DNA of 64,000 nt from a virus, in the IMG/VR virus record IMGVR_UViG_3300031703_000003, positions 1-64,000 of that record. The stretch is one strand, 5' to 3'. Under the pieces are notes generated by a model. The model was not told the origin of the DNA. It saw nothing but the letters and a program-made list of their open reading frames with translations, and did not search any database. The position numbers and the translations under genes were made by a program. Each line of letters opens with the position of its first letter. The first letter of the stretch is position 1. Shown here in pieces: positions 1 to 9,010 of the stretch.

Positions 1-207
1 TTAGCTAAAGAAGTGGCTAGTACTATAACAATAAGCTATAGGAAGTTAATAATAGAACAAGACATACAAGAGATCAAGCTATTAATACTATACGTGCTTG
101 ACAATAAAATAAGCAACGAGCAACTAGACATCAAAGCTAAAGCAGTAGCAACACTGTGTGCCAACTATCATAATGCTAACAAGCAGCTATGTATACTACG
201 CAGCTGA
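1..207 (+). CDS. Partial hypothetical protein (3' end of a gene cut by the left edge)
   Basis: The reading frame is open from base 1 to the TGA at 205-207, so this is most likely the C-terminal end of a gene starting outside the window. A GTG at 13 is the first possible start inside it but has no ribosome binding site. The visible 68 residues are mostly helix-forming, with many Ile, Leu, Lys and Ala residues, and end in Cys-Ile-Leu-Arg-Ser. No motif is recognised and no function is proposed. It converges on the SGNH-type gene ending at 232. Confidence 0.5.
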   Translation, partial: LAKEVASTITISYRKLIIEQDIQEIKLLILYVLDNKISNEQLDIKAKAVATLCANYHNANKQLCILRS

Positions 208-231
208 ACTGCTTGATATTCCTGTTGCTCA

Positions 232-912
232 TCAACGAGATATGATAGGGTATAACATATCGCTTACGTAAGCATGCCCATCTTCTGTAAAGTGTCCGCG
301 ATCTTCTTGTAAGTATTCTGGCGGTATACCGTTATCGTTATTACGACTAATGTGTACAACTGGCAACCCACTGGATAGTTCTTCTACAATGCGATGATCG
401 GAATAAGACCAACAACACAAGAATACTACATTAATGTTATTAGCTAATAGTGTATTACAAAAGTTATAGTGGTTAACGCTAAACACCTCGCTATTGTATT
501 TCGTATTAACAAACTCATTTTGGTACTGCTCGAAGAATTTCGAAGTTTGCTTGTTATCTTGCCATTCGTGCGCACTATGTTTATACTTAACTGTAAAGCC
601 AAAGTCTTCATACTTTTCTACTAGATCAACAATACCGCTGTATCCTTTATGTCGTTTAGCGATATTACTAGTCCAGAACTCTTGTCTATTGATCTCTGTA
701 TACTGTATTATTAATTTGTCGTTGCTTGTTATCTCACCAGACATTATCATACTGGTGATAATTCTCCATATGCGCTGGTTACTTCCACAACCAGCGGCTT
801 TGTGTATGTACTCTGTGTTAAGTAAGTTGCTTAGTATATCACCATAGCATTGATTGACATATGTTCTATCACTGACACTGCACCCTGCTACTATTAACTT
901 GTTTTTAATCAC
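232..912 (-). CDS. SGNH/GDSL-like hydrolase, last gene of the glycan operon
   Basis: A 226-residue protein with the block order of SGNH hydrolases: an N-terminal GCSVSDR block (Ser after Gly-Cys), a GCGSNQR block that could supply the oxyanion-hole Gly/Asn, and a C-terminal DRGHFTEDGH block that supplies the Asp-His pair. The family removes O-acetyl or other acyl groups from sugars, or acts in surface-glycan tailoring; the substrate here is unknown. The start is GTG at 912, overlapping the TGA of the upstream gene as GTGA, with AAGG about 11 bases upstream. It is probably cotranscribed with and paralogous to the next gene (909-1649). The fold call rests on motifs only. Confidence 0.6.
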   Translation of the reverse strand: MIKNKLIVAGCSVSDRTYVNQCYGDILSNLLNTEYIHKAAGCGSNQRIWRIITSMIMSGEITSNDKLIIQYTEINRQEFWTSNIAKRHKGYSGIVDLVEKYEDFGFTVKYKHSAHEWQDNKQTSKFFEQYQNEFVNTKYNSEVFSVNHYNFCNTLLANNINVVFLCCWSYSDHRIVEELSSGLPVVHISRNNDNGIPPEYLQEDRGHFTEDGHAYVSDMLYPIISR

Positions 913-1649
913 GTCATGTCATACCTTAGGTCAGAGCCCATTAAGTTCGTAAAGAAGCTAACCTTGTCTTCATACGCCATGTTAATATCAGTCTGAGTTA
1001 ATGCAGTTACTACGTGTTCTTGTAGTTTATTAAAATGGTCAACTGTGGCTGCATTTAGTGTTAGTCCGATGCTATTGTATATTGTGCTTACATGGTTAAG
1101 ATGGCAGCTAATATCTGGATGAGCATCGTATGTTGTGTTATTAAATCTAGTATTAGTAGTAGTATCAAAGATAACTGTTTCAGGTAAGTTGTCTAATAGA
1201 TAGTCATAGCCTGGCAGAGTATAACTGTCAAAATCTACCATGTGACTCTGAAAATTTATATTAAACATTTTGTTGGCAGCTATAATAGCCGATGCATTTT
1301 TTACAGTATCATTGTGTTCGTTCCAGTACTGGTTAATAAATGATTTATTAAAATTAACATTATTAAAAATGTTGCCGCCACACATCCATTCGCCATTGGC
1401 TGCTAACCTATCTTCACGAGTCCACGAACTCCAGTTTACTAATATCGTGTCATCAGCATTGAACTTGTGTTTTAAATCGCACTCTATCATTTTATGTAAG
1501 ATGGATACATTGCCTATGCCGCATACACCCCAATTATAATATCGAGTATTTAAATCAAAATTTATTATGTCAGCCCATGTTGGCCATAGGTAGCGAGTAA
1601 AACTACACCCGAATGTAAATAATCTACCTGACATTTCTAGTATTACCAT
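909..1649 (-). CDS. SGNH/GDSL-like hydrolase, second copy
   Basis: A 246-residue protein with FTFGCSFTRYLWPTW near the N-terminus (nucleophile block), NWGVCGIGN (Gly/Asn block), an ILVNWSSWTRE strand and a late DAHPDISCHLNH block with Asp and His spaced as in SGNH hydrolases. It shares this arrangement with the gene at 232-912, so the two look like an old duplication. The ATG at 1649 lies inside the end of the dehydrogenase gene (26-base overlap); a second ATG at 1634 is also possible. A sugar esterase acting on phage- or host-made glycan is an inference from the surrounding sugar genes. Confidence 0.55.
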   Translation of the reverse strand: MVILEMSGRLFTFGCSFTRYLWPTWADIINFDLNTRYYNWGVCGIGNVSILHKMIECDLKHKFNADDTILVNWSSWTREDRLAANGEWMCGGNIFNNVNFNKSFINQYWNEHNDTVKNASAIIAANKMFNINFQSHMVDFDSYTLPGYDYLLDNLPETVIFDTTTNTRFNNTTYDAHPDISCHLNHVSTIYNSIGLTLNAATVDHFNKLQEHVVTALTQTDINMAYEDKVSFFTNLMGSDLRYDMT

Positions 1650-2853
1650 AATGTATCACGTGGCAATCGTCATTAACGTATGCGCGCCATGGATCAATTA
1701 CAATACTATTAACAGGCACATTGCAATATAGTGTGTCTGCGATATCTTTTCCGGTATATTGATACGTAGTGCTTGCACTATGCGCTAATAAAAACACACA
1801 TGGTTCAGTTGGTGCGTAGTCATCGCCTGTCAGCGGGTCTACGTATACTGGTTCGTGTCCTGCTTGAGAACAGTAATGACCTATTAGTAAACTATAACTT
1901 CCATCGCAATACTCTACATTAGGTTTAAATGCTTTGCCATGTATAACAATTTGCATATTATTATGCAACTCTGCTTGTTGTATTAGAGCTAATGCAATAT
2001 TCTTTGCTTGTATTTCTCTAGCAGCCATTATACTGTCAAACAGATCATATCCTAGGTTTAATTCTTCAGCCATGTAACGTAGTGCAATATTATCACGTGG
2101 ATGGCATCCACCACCATCGCCCATTCCAGCTTTCATATACTGTGGGCCCATTATGCGCATTGTACTTTTTGCTAACGCATTAGTAACTACGTCTACATTA
2201 ATGTTTCCTTGTTTCTCTGCTACATCTTGTATCATATTAACAAGACCAATTTTAGCACTAATAAATGTATTGTAGAATACTTTAATACATTCACATTCGT
2301 CCCAAGTACCAATCTCATAACGTGGATTGTTTTCCATTATAGTCTTATAAAAGTCCACAATAATCTTTGCATCACCGGTTGCATTTCCATCCTCTGTGCC
2401 GATCATTACCATTTCTGGATTAACCATGTCCCATGCAACACTGCCCATTGCAATTAAGTAAGGGTTGTATATAAAACGAGTGTTTGGTACAAGGCTAACA
2501 AACTCTCTGCGTACTGTACCAGGTAGTACTGTACTAATGAGAACAAGTAATTGATCTGATGTCATATGCTTGTTCGCTTCAGTTAATACACTTTTTACTA
2601 TATCATAGTTAAAATCTTTTGGATCAAGGTGTGCTGTTGGTGCCTTGCCATCGTAATTACTATCGTGTGGAGTAGGAACTGCAACAAATACAATGTCACG
2701 ACCTGCTACACAATCTGCAATGCTACTATGCATTGTAACTAATTCACTTGTAGTTGTTACAACATCATATCCTGTTACGCTATGTCCTTTGCTTGCAATA
2801 GCTTCTGCACATGGCATTCCTAATTTTCCAGTTCCTATAAATCCTATTTTCAT
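1624..2853 (-). CDS. UDP-glucose/GDP-mannose dehydrogenase family protein (full length)
   Basis: A 409-residue NAD-dependent nucleotide-sugar dehydrogenase, an enzyme that oxidises the C6 hydroxyl of a UDP- or GDP-sugar to a uronic acid. It starts with the Rossmann motif GFIGTGKLGMP, has VFVAVPTPHD and STVLPGT blocks of the NAD domain, a central helical domain, and GDGGGCHPRDN near residue 250, where the Cys is the expected catalytic thiol of the family (usual form GGxCxPKD). A C-terminal UDP-binding domain follows (GKAFKPNVEYCDGS). The start is ATG at 2853 with AGGAAAC upstream and a 4-base ATGA overlap with the methyltransferase. The exact sugar cannot be told. A shorter paralogue lies at 6471-7265. 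Confidence 0.8.
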   Translation of the reverse strand: MKIGFIGTGKLGMPCAEAIASKGHSVTGYDVVTTTSELVTMHSSIADCVAGRDIVFVAVPTPHDSNYDGKAPTAHLDPKDFNYDIVKSVLTEANKHMTSDQLLVLISTVLPGTVRREFVSLVPNTRFIYNPYLIAMGSVAWDMVNPEMVMIGTEDGNATGDAKIIVDFYKTIMENNPRYEIGTWDECECIKVFYNTFISAKIGLVNMIQDVAEKQGNINVDVVTNALAKSTMRIMGPQYMKAGMGDGGGCHPRDNIALRYMAEELNLGYDLFDSIMAAREIQAKNIALALIQQAELHNNMQIVIHGKAFKPNVEYCDGSYSLLIGHYCSQAGHEPVYVDPLTGDDYAPTEPCVFLLAHSASTTYQYTGKDIADTLYCNVPVNSIVIDPWRAYVNDDCHVIHYGNTRNVR

Positions 2854-4070
2854 GTTAGTTTCCTATTTTCATTTCCAACAACTTCAAACTGTGGCGTACA
2901 GAAAATAAGTTTTCCTCCGCTTGCAATCCAATCTTTCATAATGCGATTAACAAATAAGTCTTTAAAGTGAAATGGGAACACTAAAAAGTAATCAGCATCG
3001 GCTTTAGCATCGTCTTCGTGTACGATAGGAATACTACTACCTACTAAGTACTTGCCTATTTTATCTGGGTGTATCTCTGCCGCGCCTGCTATCAGCTCAC
3101 TGTCTAGTCCATAGTATTGCATAATAGTATTGCCTTTGGTACTAGCTCCCATAATATACACACGCTTACCTTCTGCTACTACGCTACGTAAGAAAGTTAC
3201 AGTGTCGTCTCTGTTCTGTATAATGTTATCACTCCATTCGCTTATTCGCTCCAATGATACATCTTCTGCGTAACTAATGCTTCCTGTAGTGTAATGCCTA
3301 ATGTATAGTTGGTAGCTGCCACCATTGATGTCGTTCTCTAGTACTTTGTATATCTCTAGTCCATGCCGTTCCATTAAGTTAACCAGGCTGATATAGCTGT
3401 AGTATTCAATATGTTCATGTATAACGTTACCTAAGTCATTGCTTGCTAGCATTGGTGCTGCTGTCATCAACTGACATAACCATACTCCGTCTTCATCTAG
3501 TACACGCTTAATATCTGCTACAAATCTATTTGGGTCATCTAAGTCGTAAAACATAGCAACTGTTGTGATGACACTAGCACGTTCTCCATGGCCCACACTG
3601 GCTGTCCAGTTGTCGTATGTAAAGAAGTCACCTATCATATACTCAGTGTGTTGCACTAGTTCGCTATGTATGTTCTTCGCTGGATCGCAACCAACTCGCA
3701 CTACTAGTTCATTGTTATATCTACTAAGCAGTGTTCCATCGTTGGCACCTATGTCCAGCACATAATCGCCTTCTTCTAGTCCAACTTCGATACTGACATC
3801 ATCTACTATACTGTGTAAGTTATCAACAATCTTTTGATTAAGACGTGATAGGTACCAATAGTTCTCATACAGTTCTTGTTCACGCACTGTATGATCTAGT
3901 TGTATTAGATCGCATTCACTGCAATGCACTAGCGTAAGCGGTGCGGTGCCAACGTCTGTGTTTGGTTCTATTGTGAACGCATTAATCTTTAGTTCGCCGA
4001 TGTCGAACACAGTGTCCATGTTGTCTGTACCACAACTGCGACACTGTGTTACTTTCTTTACTTGTCTCAT
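2850..4070 (-). CDS. SAM-dependent C-methyltransferase of nucleotide sugars
   Basis: A 406-residue protein with the three-part layout of the deoxysugar C-methyltransferases (zinc-binding, SAM-binding, C-terminal sugar domain; NovU/TylC3/TcaB9 type). It has a zinc ribbon with CRSCG near residue 10 and CSECD near 52, then the SAM motif VLDIGANDGTLL near residue 105, EHIEYYSY near 215 (the His-Tyr block typical of the active site) and NDINGGSYQLYIRHY, then a Rossmann-like C-terminal domain with GASTKGNTIMQYYG. It would add a methyl group to a keto-deoxysugar nucleotide. The start is ATG at 4070 with AGGAAAATAA upstream, overlapping the previous stop as ATGA. Confidence 0.8.
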   Translation of the reverse strand: MRQVKKVTQCRSCGTDNMDTVFDIGELKINAFTIEPNTDVGTAPLTLVHCSECDLIQLDHTVREQELYENYWYLSRLNQKIVDNLHSIVDDVSIEVGLEEGDYVLDIGANDGTLLSRYNNELVVRVGCDPAKNIHSELVQHTEYMIGDFFTYDNWTASVGHGERASVITTVAMFYDLDDPNRFVADIKRVLDEDGVWLCQLMTAAPMLASNDLGNVIHEHIEYYSYISLVNLMERHGLEIYKVLENDINGGSYQLYIRHYTTGSISYAEDVSLERISEWSDNIIQNRDDTVTFLRSVVAEGKRVYIMGASTKGNTIMQYYGLDSELIAGAAEIHPDKIGKYLVGSSIPIVHEDDAKADADYFLVFPFHFKDLFVNRIMKDWIASGGKLIFCTPQFEVVGNENRKLT

Positions 4071-4606
4071 TTATTTTCCTTTTTGAATTCGTAATCTTCG
4101 TTTATTATCACCAGCTTACTAGAATCTACAAAATCTATACGCTTTGATCGTAGGCAGTAATTAAATAATACATCACTGTTGTTATGCATCGATTCACAGA
4201 AGTCATCAAGTATTAATATTTGTGCATGTGGGAACCGTTGTTTAATAGACTCTGCATGATCTAACACACACATCTCAGTGTGAATGCCGAATACTAGAAT
4301 AAGATTGGGTGTTGTTACTGGGCTTATTTGAAAGTCAGTGTGTATGTTAAATATATCAAGTTGCGATCTGACTGGATATTTGCTTTGAACTAATCCGTTT
4401 TGTTTTATAACTTGATTAACAAAGTCGTTTTTCTTAGTAAACTCTACAAAACGAGTTGCTATATTGTCCATTTCATTTTCAAATGCAGTATGTATACCAG
4501 GAACAGTTATATCTACTGCATAGATTTGTGTAAATTTTGTTCTAGCATGCACATACATTTTATTATCGTCATGTATCGGTGTGCCATTTATAACTCCAGC
4601 TGCCAT
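4067..4606 (-). CDS. Isochorismatase-like cysteine hydrolase (possibly degenerate)
   Basis: A 179-residue protein. The C-terminal half resembles isochorismatase-family hydrolases: a DIFNIHTDF block, a central strand LILVFGIHTEMCVLDHAESI in which the Cys occupies the family's nucleophile position, then ILILDDFCESM. The N-terminal half does not show a clear copy of the usual hydrophobic-strand Asp or catalytic Lys, so activity is uncertain. Members hydrolyse small amides or vinyl ethers; the substrate here is unknown. It overlaps the aminotransferase stop by one base (TAATG) and the methyltransferase by four, so it belongs to the same transcript. Confidence 0.4.
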   Translation of the reverse strand: MAAGVINGTPIHDDNKMYVHARTKFTQIYAVDITVPGIHTAFENEMDNIATRFVEFTKKNDFVNQVIKQNGLVQSKYPVRSQLDIFNIHTDFQISPVTTPNLILVFGIHTEMCVLDHAESIKQRFPHAQILILDDFCESMHNNSDVLFNYCLRSKRIDFVDSSKLVIINEDYEFKKENK

Positions 4607-5214
4607 TATTTAAATCCCTTTGTATAACTTATATCAGGATATGTATGGCTGCCAGCGCAATCATCATTATAGTCTGGAAGTGATTGTAGCTTTGCTAATC
4701 CTATTTGTGCAGCTTCAGGAGTCATGAAGTAATGCCAACCAGCGAATGTAATATTATCCTCTTCATACGGTATGTTCATATCTCTTCCGTCATGTACCGC
4801 ACGTTGGGCCCAGTCGTAAAACTCCTTATCGTTTGTTAATATCATTCCGCCTCTACCTGTACTTAATATTTTCTTAAACTGAAAACTAATACAAGTACTT
4901 GTATCTTTCACGTACTGCTGGCGTCGTAATCTTGCAGCAGAATCTACTACATTTGTATTACTTATATTATAACATCCAGACCATTTATTGTCAACGAAAT
5001 CCACAGATAAACCCATGTGAATGCATTGCATTGCAACACTAACGTATGTATTGTTAGGTAACACGACACTGCTAATGTTATGCTGTTGTTTGTAGTAATA
5101 CAAACTCAAGAACAGTGCGTGTGTGCAACAGTCAGTTGCTATTCCATATCTGGCTCCTGTATAAGCTGCCATTTGTTTTTCAAATTCGTCTACGTGTTTA
5201 AATGGGTTTACCAT
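4606..5214 (-). CDS. DegT/DnrJ/EryC1-type sugar aminotransferase, C-terminally short
   Basis: A 202-residue PLP-dependent aminotransferase of the DegT/StrS family, which puts an amino group on keto-sugar nucleotides. Visible blocks: FEKQMAAYTGARYGIATDCCTHAL (substrate entry, PLP phosphate region), VVLPNNTYVSVA, NVVDSAAR (family Asp that holds the PLP pyridine nitrogen) and SFQFKKILSTGRGGMILTND (PLP Lys and the GxGG turn). Family members run to about 360-400 residues, so the C-terminal small domain is essentially absent here; the ORF ends cleanly and the next gene starts in the same TAATG. It could be a reduced but working form, or inactive. It overlaps the cupin gene by 17 bases. Confidence 0.65.
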   Translation of the reverse strand: MVNPFKHVDEFEKQMAAYTGARYGIATDCCTHALFLSLYYYKQQHNISSVVLPNNTYVSVAMQCIHMGLSVDFVDNKWSGCYNISNTNVVDSAARLRRQQYVKDTSTCISFQFKKILSTGRGGMILTNDKEFYDWAQRAVHDGRDMNIPYEEDNITFAGWHYFMTPEAAQIGLAKLQSLPDYNDDCAGSHTYPDISYTKGFK

Positions 5215-5572
5215 GTTCGTCTACCTTTATAATTGGAGGATTGCTGTCGTGCCATCTCTGTGTAAGCATGCTAACAAATTTAAAATCAGTTAATGCTATA
5301 AATGTGTGAGGTGTGTCTTTTGGTATTCTGATACTGTCGCCAACATGTAATACTGTTTCGTATACTTCGTCACTGTATTCTTTAAACATGCACTCGCCTT
5401 CTACTATCATCATGTACTCTACAAAGTGTGGGTGATAATGATAGCCTCTGCTATCGCCTTGTTTTGTAATCATTAGATTGTATTCAACAATGTTCTCATC
5501 TGGATAAAAACTTCGTATAGTACCTCGATGATCTGTAAACACGTCAGGGTTCATTACTGTTACATTTTTCAT
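5198..5572 (-). CDS. Cupin sugar isomerase (FdtA/WxcM-like, dTDP-4-keto-sugar 3,4-ketoisomerase type)
   Basis: A 124-residue single cupin domain. It opens with DHRGTIRSFYPDE, a pattern seen in dTDP-sugar epimerases and isomerases, and contains RGYHYHPHFVEYMMIVEGE (His-rich cupin motif 1) and GDSIRIPKDTPHTFIAL (cupin motif 2). FdtA/QdtA proteins convert dTDP-4-keto-6-deoxyglucose to the 3-keto sugar that a DegT aminotransferase then aminates, and here the cupin gene directly precedes such an aminotransferase. This context supports the call, but substrate specificity is inferred. Confidence 0.6.
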   Translation of the reverse strand: MKNVTVMNPDVFTDHRGTIRSFYPDENIVEYNLMITKQGDSRGYHYHPHFVEYMMIVEGECMFKEYSDEVYETVLHVGDSIRIPKDTPHTFIALTDFKFVSMLTQRWHDSNPPIIKVDEHGKPI

Positions 5573-6474
5573 ATTACTTCTAACCTTTCTATTTTACAAT
5601 TCTTCATAATGTCTTCTAAGTTAACTGGTTTGTTAATAATATTTCCCAATGGTATTCTTCCTATTTGGCTTACGTCTGTACTTCTGTTGTGTTGCTTCAT
5701 CCATGTAACAAATTGTTCACTATTGTAAAAGTCGGTAAGATCATTTAACGGATCAATTTCAAATGCATAATGCAAACACTCTCCTACGTTTGTAATGTCT
5801 TCGTATGAAGGATCATCATTATCTAGCCAACATTCTCTAAAATCTTTACCCAGTATTCTTTTTGCTAACCACACATCATGATTGTTATTTGTTAACAAAT
5901 GGTGTACTGGTGCATCAGCAAAAAGAGATATCGTGTCATTGTCTTTAAATCCTTGATCCCAATACTGAGATTGATGCCTGGTGCCGGGAAATGTTGATAA
6001 GCCTGGGCTGGTGTAGTTCTTTTCAATTTCGTGTGCTAATTGATTTAAAGTCAGTAGTACTGATAACATATCATCGAACTGTGTTTCAAACAACTGATTA
6101 ATATTTACCGGAATGTAATCTTTGTCATTTACTATATAAGGTTTTCTGAACATTAAAAATACAAGCCATCGATGAATACGATTAATATGCAATTGAAGAA
6201 CATCTGTCTGTAGATGTTTAAGTTCGCTGTTAGTAGGAAAGAAGCCAGGTATATCTATTCCCAACTTTATTAATTCAGTAAACCCGTTTGTAAGGTTGTC
6301 TATACTATTATACAGTAAGTCAACATGCGTGTTACTAGTTGACCCGAGTGCTACACATTCAGTAGTGTCTAATTCCATTGATGTAACTGTAGTTGCCCAG
6401 TTATGTATCCATGGATCATTAATAAGATCTATGTATAGGTTTTCGTTGTTAGTCAATGTTAGTTTTAATTTCAT
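5569..6474 (-). CDS. Unknown protein, paralogue of the gene at 12209-13192
   Basis: A 301-residue protein of no recognised family. Its C-terminal third matches the plus-strand gene at 12209-13192: ILGKDFRECWLDNDDP against VLGKEYLTCWLDMDNP, then an ITN(V/I) block, then IGRIPLGNIINK against IGKIPLGYCTNK, and the same ending of a Glu-Val or Glu-Met pair. No signal peptide or membrane segment is seen. It overlaps both neighbours by 4 bases and so belongs to the sugar operon. A role in glycan assembly is a guess from position only. Confidence 0.65.
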   Translation of the reverse strand: MKLKLTLTNNENLYIDLINDPWIHNWATTVTSMELDTTECVALGSTSNTHVDLLYNSIDNLTNGFTELIKLGIDIPGFFPTNSELKHLQTDVLQLHINRIHRWLVFLMFRKPYIVNDKDYIPVNINQLFETQFDDMLSVLLTLNQLAHEIEKNYTSPGLSTFPGTRHQSQYWDQGFKDNDTISLFADAPVHHLLTNNNHDVWLAKRILGKDFRECWLDNDDPSYEDITNVGECLHYAFEIDPLNDLTDFYNSEQFVTWMKQHNRSTDVSQIGRIPLGNIINKPVNLEDIMKNCKIERLEVI

Positions 6475-7265
6475 TTTCGCATGCCCTTAAACACAGTAGA
6501 TTGGAATAAGTCATTAGTGTTGTCGATGCTCTGAAAAAATGTCAGAGGTAGTGTATGTTGATCGCATAAGCGCTGCGTAGCTTTTACATCTTTAGGTAAG
6601 CAGGCTCCGCCATATCCACGTAACTCGGGCTTCACATCTAAGTATTCGTCTGGCATATCGCTGCTTCTTAAAAATGCTTCCTTAACTCTATCGTACTCTG
6701 CTCCAGTTGATTGGCATATTTCATAAAATACATTAGCAAATGTTATGCGAGTGGCGTTAAATGTGTTCCAATAGTACTTCATCATTTCTGATTCTACTGG
6801 AGTTACACGCATAGCGTCTTTGGGATACTCGCCATGGCTTCGTTGTACTAAGTAATAATGATTAACATTGTTGGTTCCTACTAATAATAAGCGATGATTA
6901 AAAACAAAATCATATTCTGCACTACGTTCTTTAAGGAATTCCGGAACAAACACTATCTGATCGTTATGCTTATCAATGAGACGTTGTGTAGTTCCTGGCT
7001 CTATTGTACTTTTTATTGCAATAACGCCCTTGTATTCTAGTTCATACAACTCATCTACTACTGATTCTACTATAGATGTGTTGCAACTGCCGTCTTTATT
7101 CGCAGGTGTTGGTACACATATGTATACGATTTCAGTAGTTAATATATTAACCATACGTGTATTAATTATAATGTCGTGGCATGTTACTTCAAATCCCAAT
7201 CGGTTGAAGCCAGCATTCAATGCTGATCCTACTATGCCTTCGCTTCCTACTATACCTATCTTCAT
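6471..7265 (-). CDS. Short UDP-sugar dehydrogenase-like protein (lacks C-terminal domain)
   Basis: A 264-residue relative of nucleotide-sugar dehydrogenases. It has the NAD Rossmann start KIGIVGSEGIVGSALN, VYICVPTPANKDGS, IKSTIEPGT, VFVPEFLKE, and the catalytic block ELRGYGGACLPKDVKA, with the expected Cys and Lys. It stops about 30 residues after this block, so the whole C-terminal nucleotide-binding domain of the family (total usually above 400) is missing. It may oxidise a different substrate, work with another subunit, or be inactive. It overlaps its neighbours by four bases on both sides. The full-length paralogue is at 1624-2853. Confidence 0.65.
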   Translation of the reverse strand: MKIGIVGSEGIVGSALNAGFNRLGFEVTCHDIIINTRMVNILTTEIVYICVPTPANKDGSCNTSIVESVVDELYELEYKGVIAIKSTIEPGTTQRLIDKHNDQIVFVPEFLKERSAEYDFVFNHRLLLVGTNNVNHYYLVQRSHGEYPKDAMRVTPVESEMMKYYWNTFNATRITFANVFYEICQSTGAEYDRVKEAFLRSSDMPDEYLDVKPELRGYGGACLPKDVKATQRLCDQHTLPLTFFQSIDNTNDLFQSTVFKGMRK

Positions 7266-8488
7266 TTAATATCATCCCATAACTTGATAAATTCTGGACA
7301 ACTCTCAAATATATCAGTGTCTCTTATTTCATCATGCGTTTTGATAAACTCTTTAAACCCATGTTGCTCGCTGAGTTCAAATCGATGATCTTGATTCATT
7401 TTTATTTTAAAGTTGCCGAAACTGTTATTTAAAAATCTTAGAAATTCTGTGTCCGTTTGCTTATCAATAAATTGTTGTATATCATTTACTATTTTTTGTC
7501 TATAGTCCAACGGCAAATTATACGCATTCATCCATGTTGGCATGTATACAAAATTAGTGAATACAATATTTTTAATAGACTTTGATTTAGCATATTCTAA
7601 TAAATCAACTATGCCTCCCAAGTTTAGCGCACTGATAGTAACATCTAAGTTTATTTTATCTTTGTAATATTTAGATGCAAGTGAAATGTTGTGATCTAAT
7701 ATATCCCATTGTGTACCAGTTCTTACATATTCGCCTCTTGTGCCAACTGCATCAATACTAATACCAGCGTGCCAATTTGTGAATTTATCCCAATAATCAA
7801 AAATGTGTTTACCTTTGTACTCTAGTTTTAATAGGTTAGTGTTGTATACAATTTTTACATCATACCTGCCTATTCTATCTAGTTCTTCTAGTATATCCCA
7901 ATGTATTTTATTAAGTATAGGCTCACCGCCTGCAAAATAAAACTCGTTAATGTATGGTATATTTTCCATAATATCATTGCTAATGTAATCTGCATTTACT
8001 TCTAGTACGCCGTTGTTTTTTACACTTGTACCTGGTAAGTGTGTAGTAAACTTTGTATCGTGTTTTAGTGATTCGAGATTCCATAAACTACTAAATCGCG
8101 GAGAACAGCTTAAACATTTCATATTGCATATATTACTTTGACGTATGTCAACTATTCCCAGTCTGTCGTTTAATAATTCTGCTCTATCGTTATCTACAAT
8201 TTCTTGATAGTAATCCGAATGCATATTATTTGAATGCTGACGCAAACTCATCACACCATCTTTTTCATCATCCCAGCATATTTTGCAACTCTCTGGTTCA
8301 ACACCATTGAGCATGTCTTGTCTTACTTTATTCCATTCTACACTGTGTCGTATATCGTGTATACTATTATCTGCTGACACTATGTCATTGTGATGTGGCA
8401 ATTGTCTTTGTTGCTTGCAACACATAGTAACGTCACTGTTAGGAGTTATATGTAATCCTTTCCAAGCGTATGTGCATATCTTATTCAT
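7262..8488 (-). CDS. Radical SAM enzyme with N-terminal twitch-type Cys domain (copy 1)
   Basis: A 408-residue protein. The N-terminus has Cys pairs (MCCKQQ near residue 22, CKICWDDE near 68) of the kind that bind an auxiliary iron-sulfur cluster in twitch/SPASM domains, here placed before the catalytic domain. The radical SAM motif CNMKCLSC (CxxxCxxC) is near residue 120, followed by FYFAGGEP, the usual GGEP SAM-binding block. The chosen start is ATG 8488, overlapping the TGA of the redoxin gene as ATGA with GGAAAA upstream; an earlier ATG at 8500 lacks a site. The reaction is unknown; two further radical SAM genes of this layout lie in the cassette. Confidence 0.75.
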   Translation of the reverse strand: MNKICTYAWKGLHITPNSDVTMCCKQQRQLPHHNDIVSADNSIHDIRHSVEWNKVRQDMLNGVEPESCKICWDDEKDGVMSLRQHSNNMHSDYYQEIVDNDRAELLNDRLGIVDIRQSNICNMKCLSCSPRFSSLWNLESLKHDTKFTTHLPGTSVKNNGVLEVNADYISNDIMENIPYINEFYFAGGEPILNKIHWDILEELDRIGRYDVKIVYNTNLLKLEYKGKHIFDYWDKFTNWHAGISIDAVGTRGEYVRTGTQWDILDHNISLASKYYKDKINLDVTISALNLGGIVDLLEYAKSKSIKNIVFTNFVYMPTWMNAYNLPLDYRQKIVNDIQQFIDKQTDTEFLRFLNNSFGNFKIKMNQDHRFELSEQHGFKEFIKTHDEIRDTDIFESCPEFIKLWDDIK

Positions 8489-9009
8489 GTGCTTTTCCAT
8501 TTAACGCTACACCCGAAACTTGGATTAGGTTTCCAATTAATTGGCTTACCGACTAATGTTAAGTCTAGTGCATGTCTTAAACTGCTACCAGATGGCATTA
8601 ACTTGTTACTTGTGTGACTTGGATCTAGTTCACCATGGTATACTATAATACCTTCTTCGTTAACAATGTAAAACTCAGGAGTACAGATTGCGCCATACTC
8701 GTGTGCTATACTCTGATCTTCATCAAACACATAAGCACATTCTAAATCCCACTTTTCTACAAATGCTGGCATCAGCTCTTCTGCGTCCTCTGGGCTGCTA
8801 TCATCTGTTGTCGGGCTTGCGTCATTGCTGTTCACTGCTACAATTCTAACTTGATCTTTGTAGTCCTTGACCAACTGGCTGATTGCTGGCATTCTAAATA
8901 ATACATATGGACAATGATTGCAGATGATCATTATGAGATTAACCCTGTTAGGTTTAACTAAAAGTGTTGGAGTTTCTCCGATCATGTTACTGCTTGTTAT
9001 TAGTGCCAT
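8485..9009 (-). CDS. Thioredoxin-like / peroxiredoxin-fold protein
   Basis: A 174-residue redoxin of the AhpC-TSA/thioredoxin-like type. It has LIMIICNHCPYVLFRMP (CxxC active site after the first strand), VRIVAVNSND, a cis-Pro block CTPEFYIVNEEGIIVYHGELDPS, and an ending PSFGCSVKWK seen in the thioredoxin-family proteins with a CNHCPYV centre. It would reduce disulfides or peroxides in the cytoplasm. It is sandwiched between two radical SAM genes, with a strong ribosome binding site (AAGGAGAA) before ATG 9009, which suggests a support role in keeping their clusters or thiols reduced; that is inference. Confidence 0.75.
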   Translation of the reverse strand: MALITSSNMIGETPTLLVKPNRVNLIMIICNHCPYVLFRMPAISQLVKDYKDQVRIVAVNSNDASPTTDDSSPEDAEELMPAFVEKWDLECAYVFDEDQSIAHEYGAICTPEFYIVNEEGIIVYHGELDPSHTSNKLMPSGSSLRHALDLTLVGKPINWKPNPSFGCSVKWKST

Positions 9010-9010
9010 G

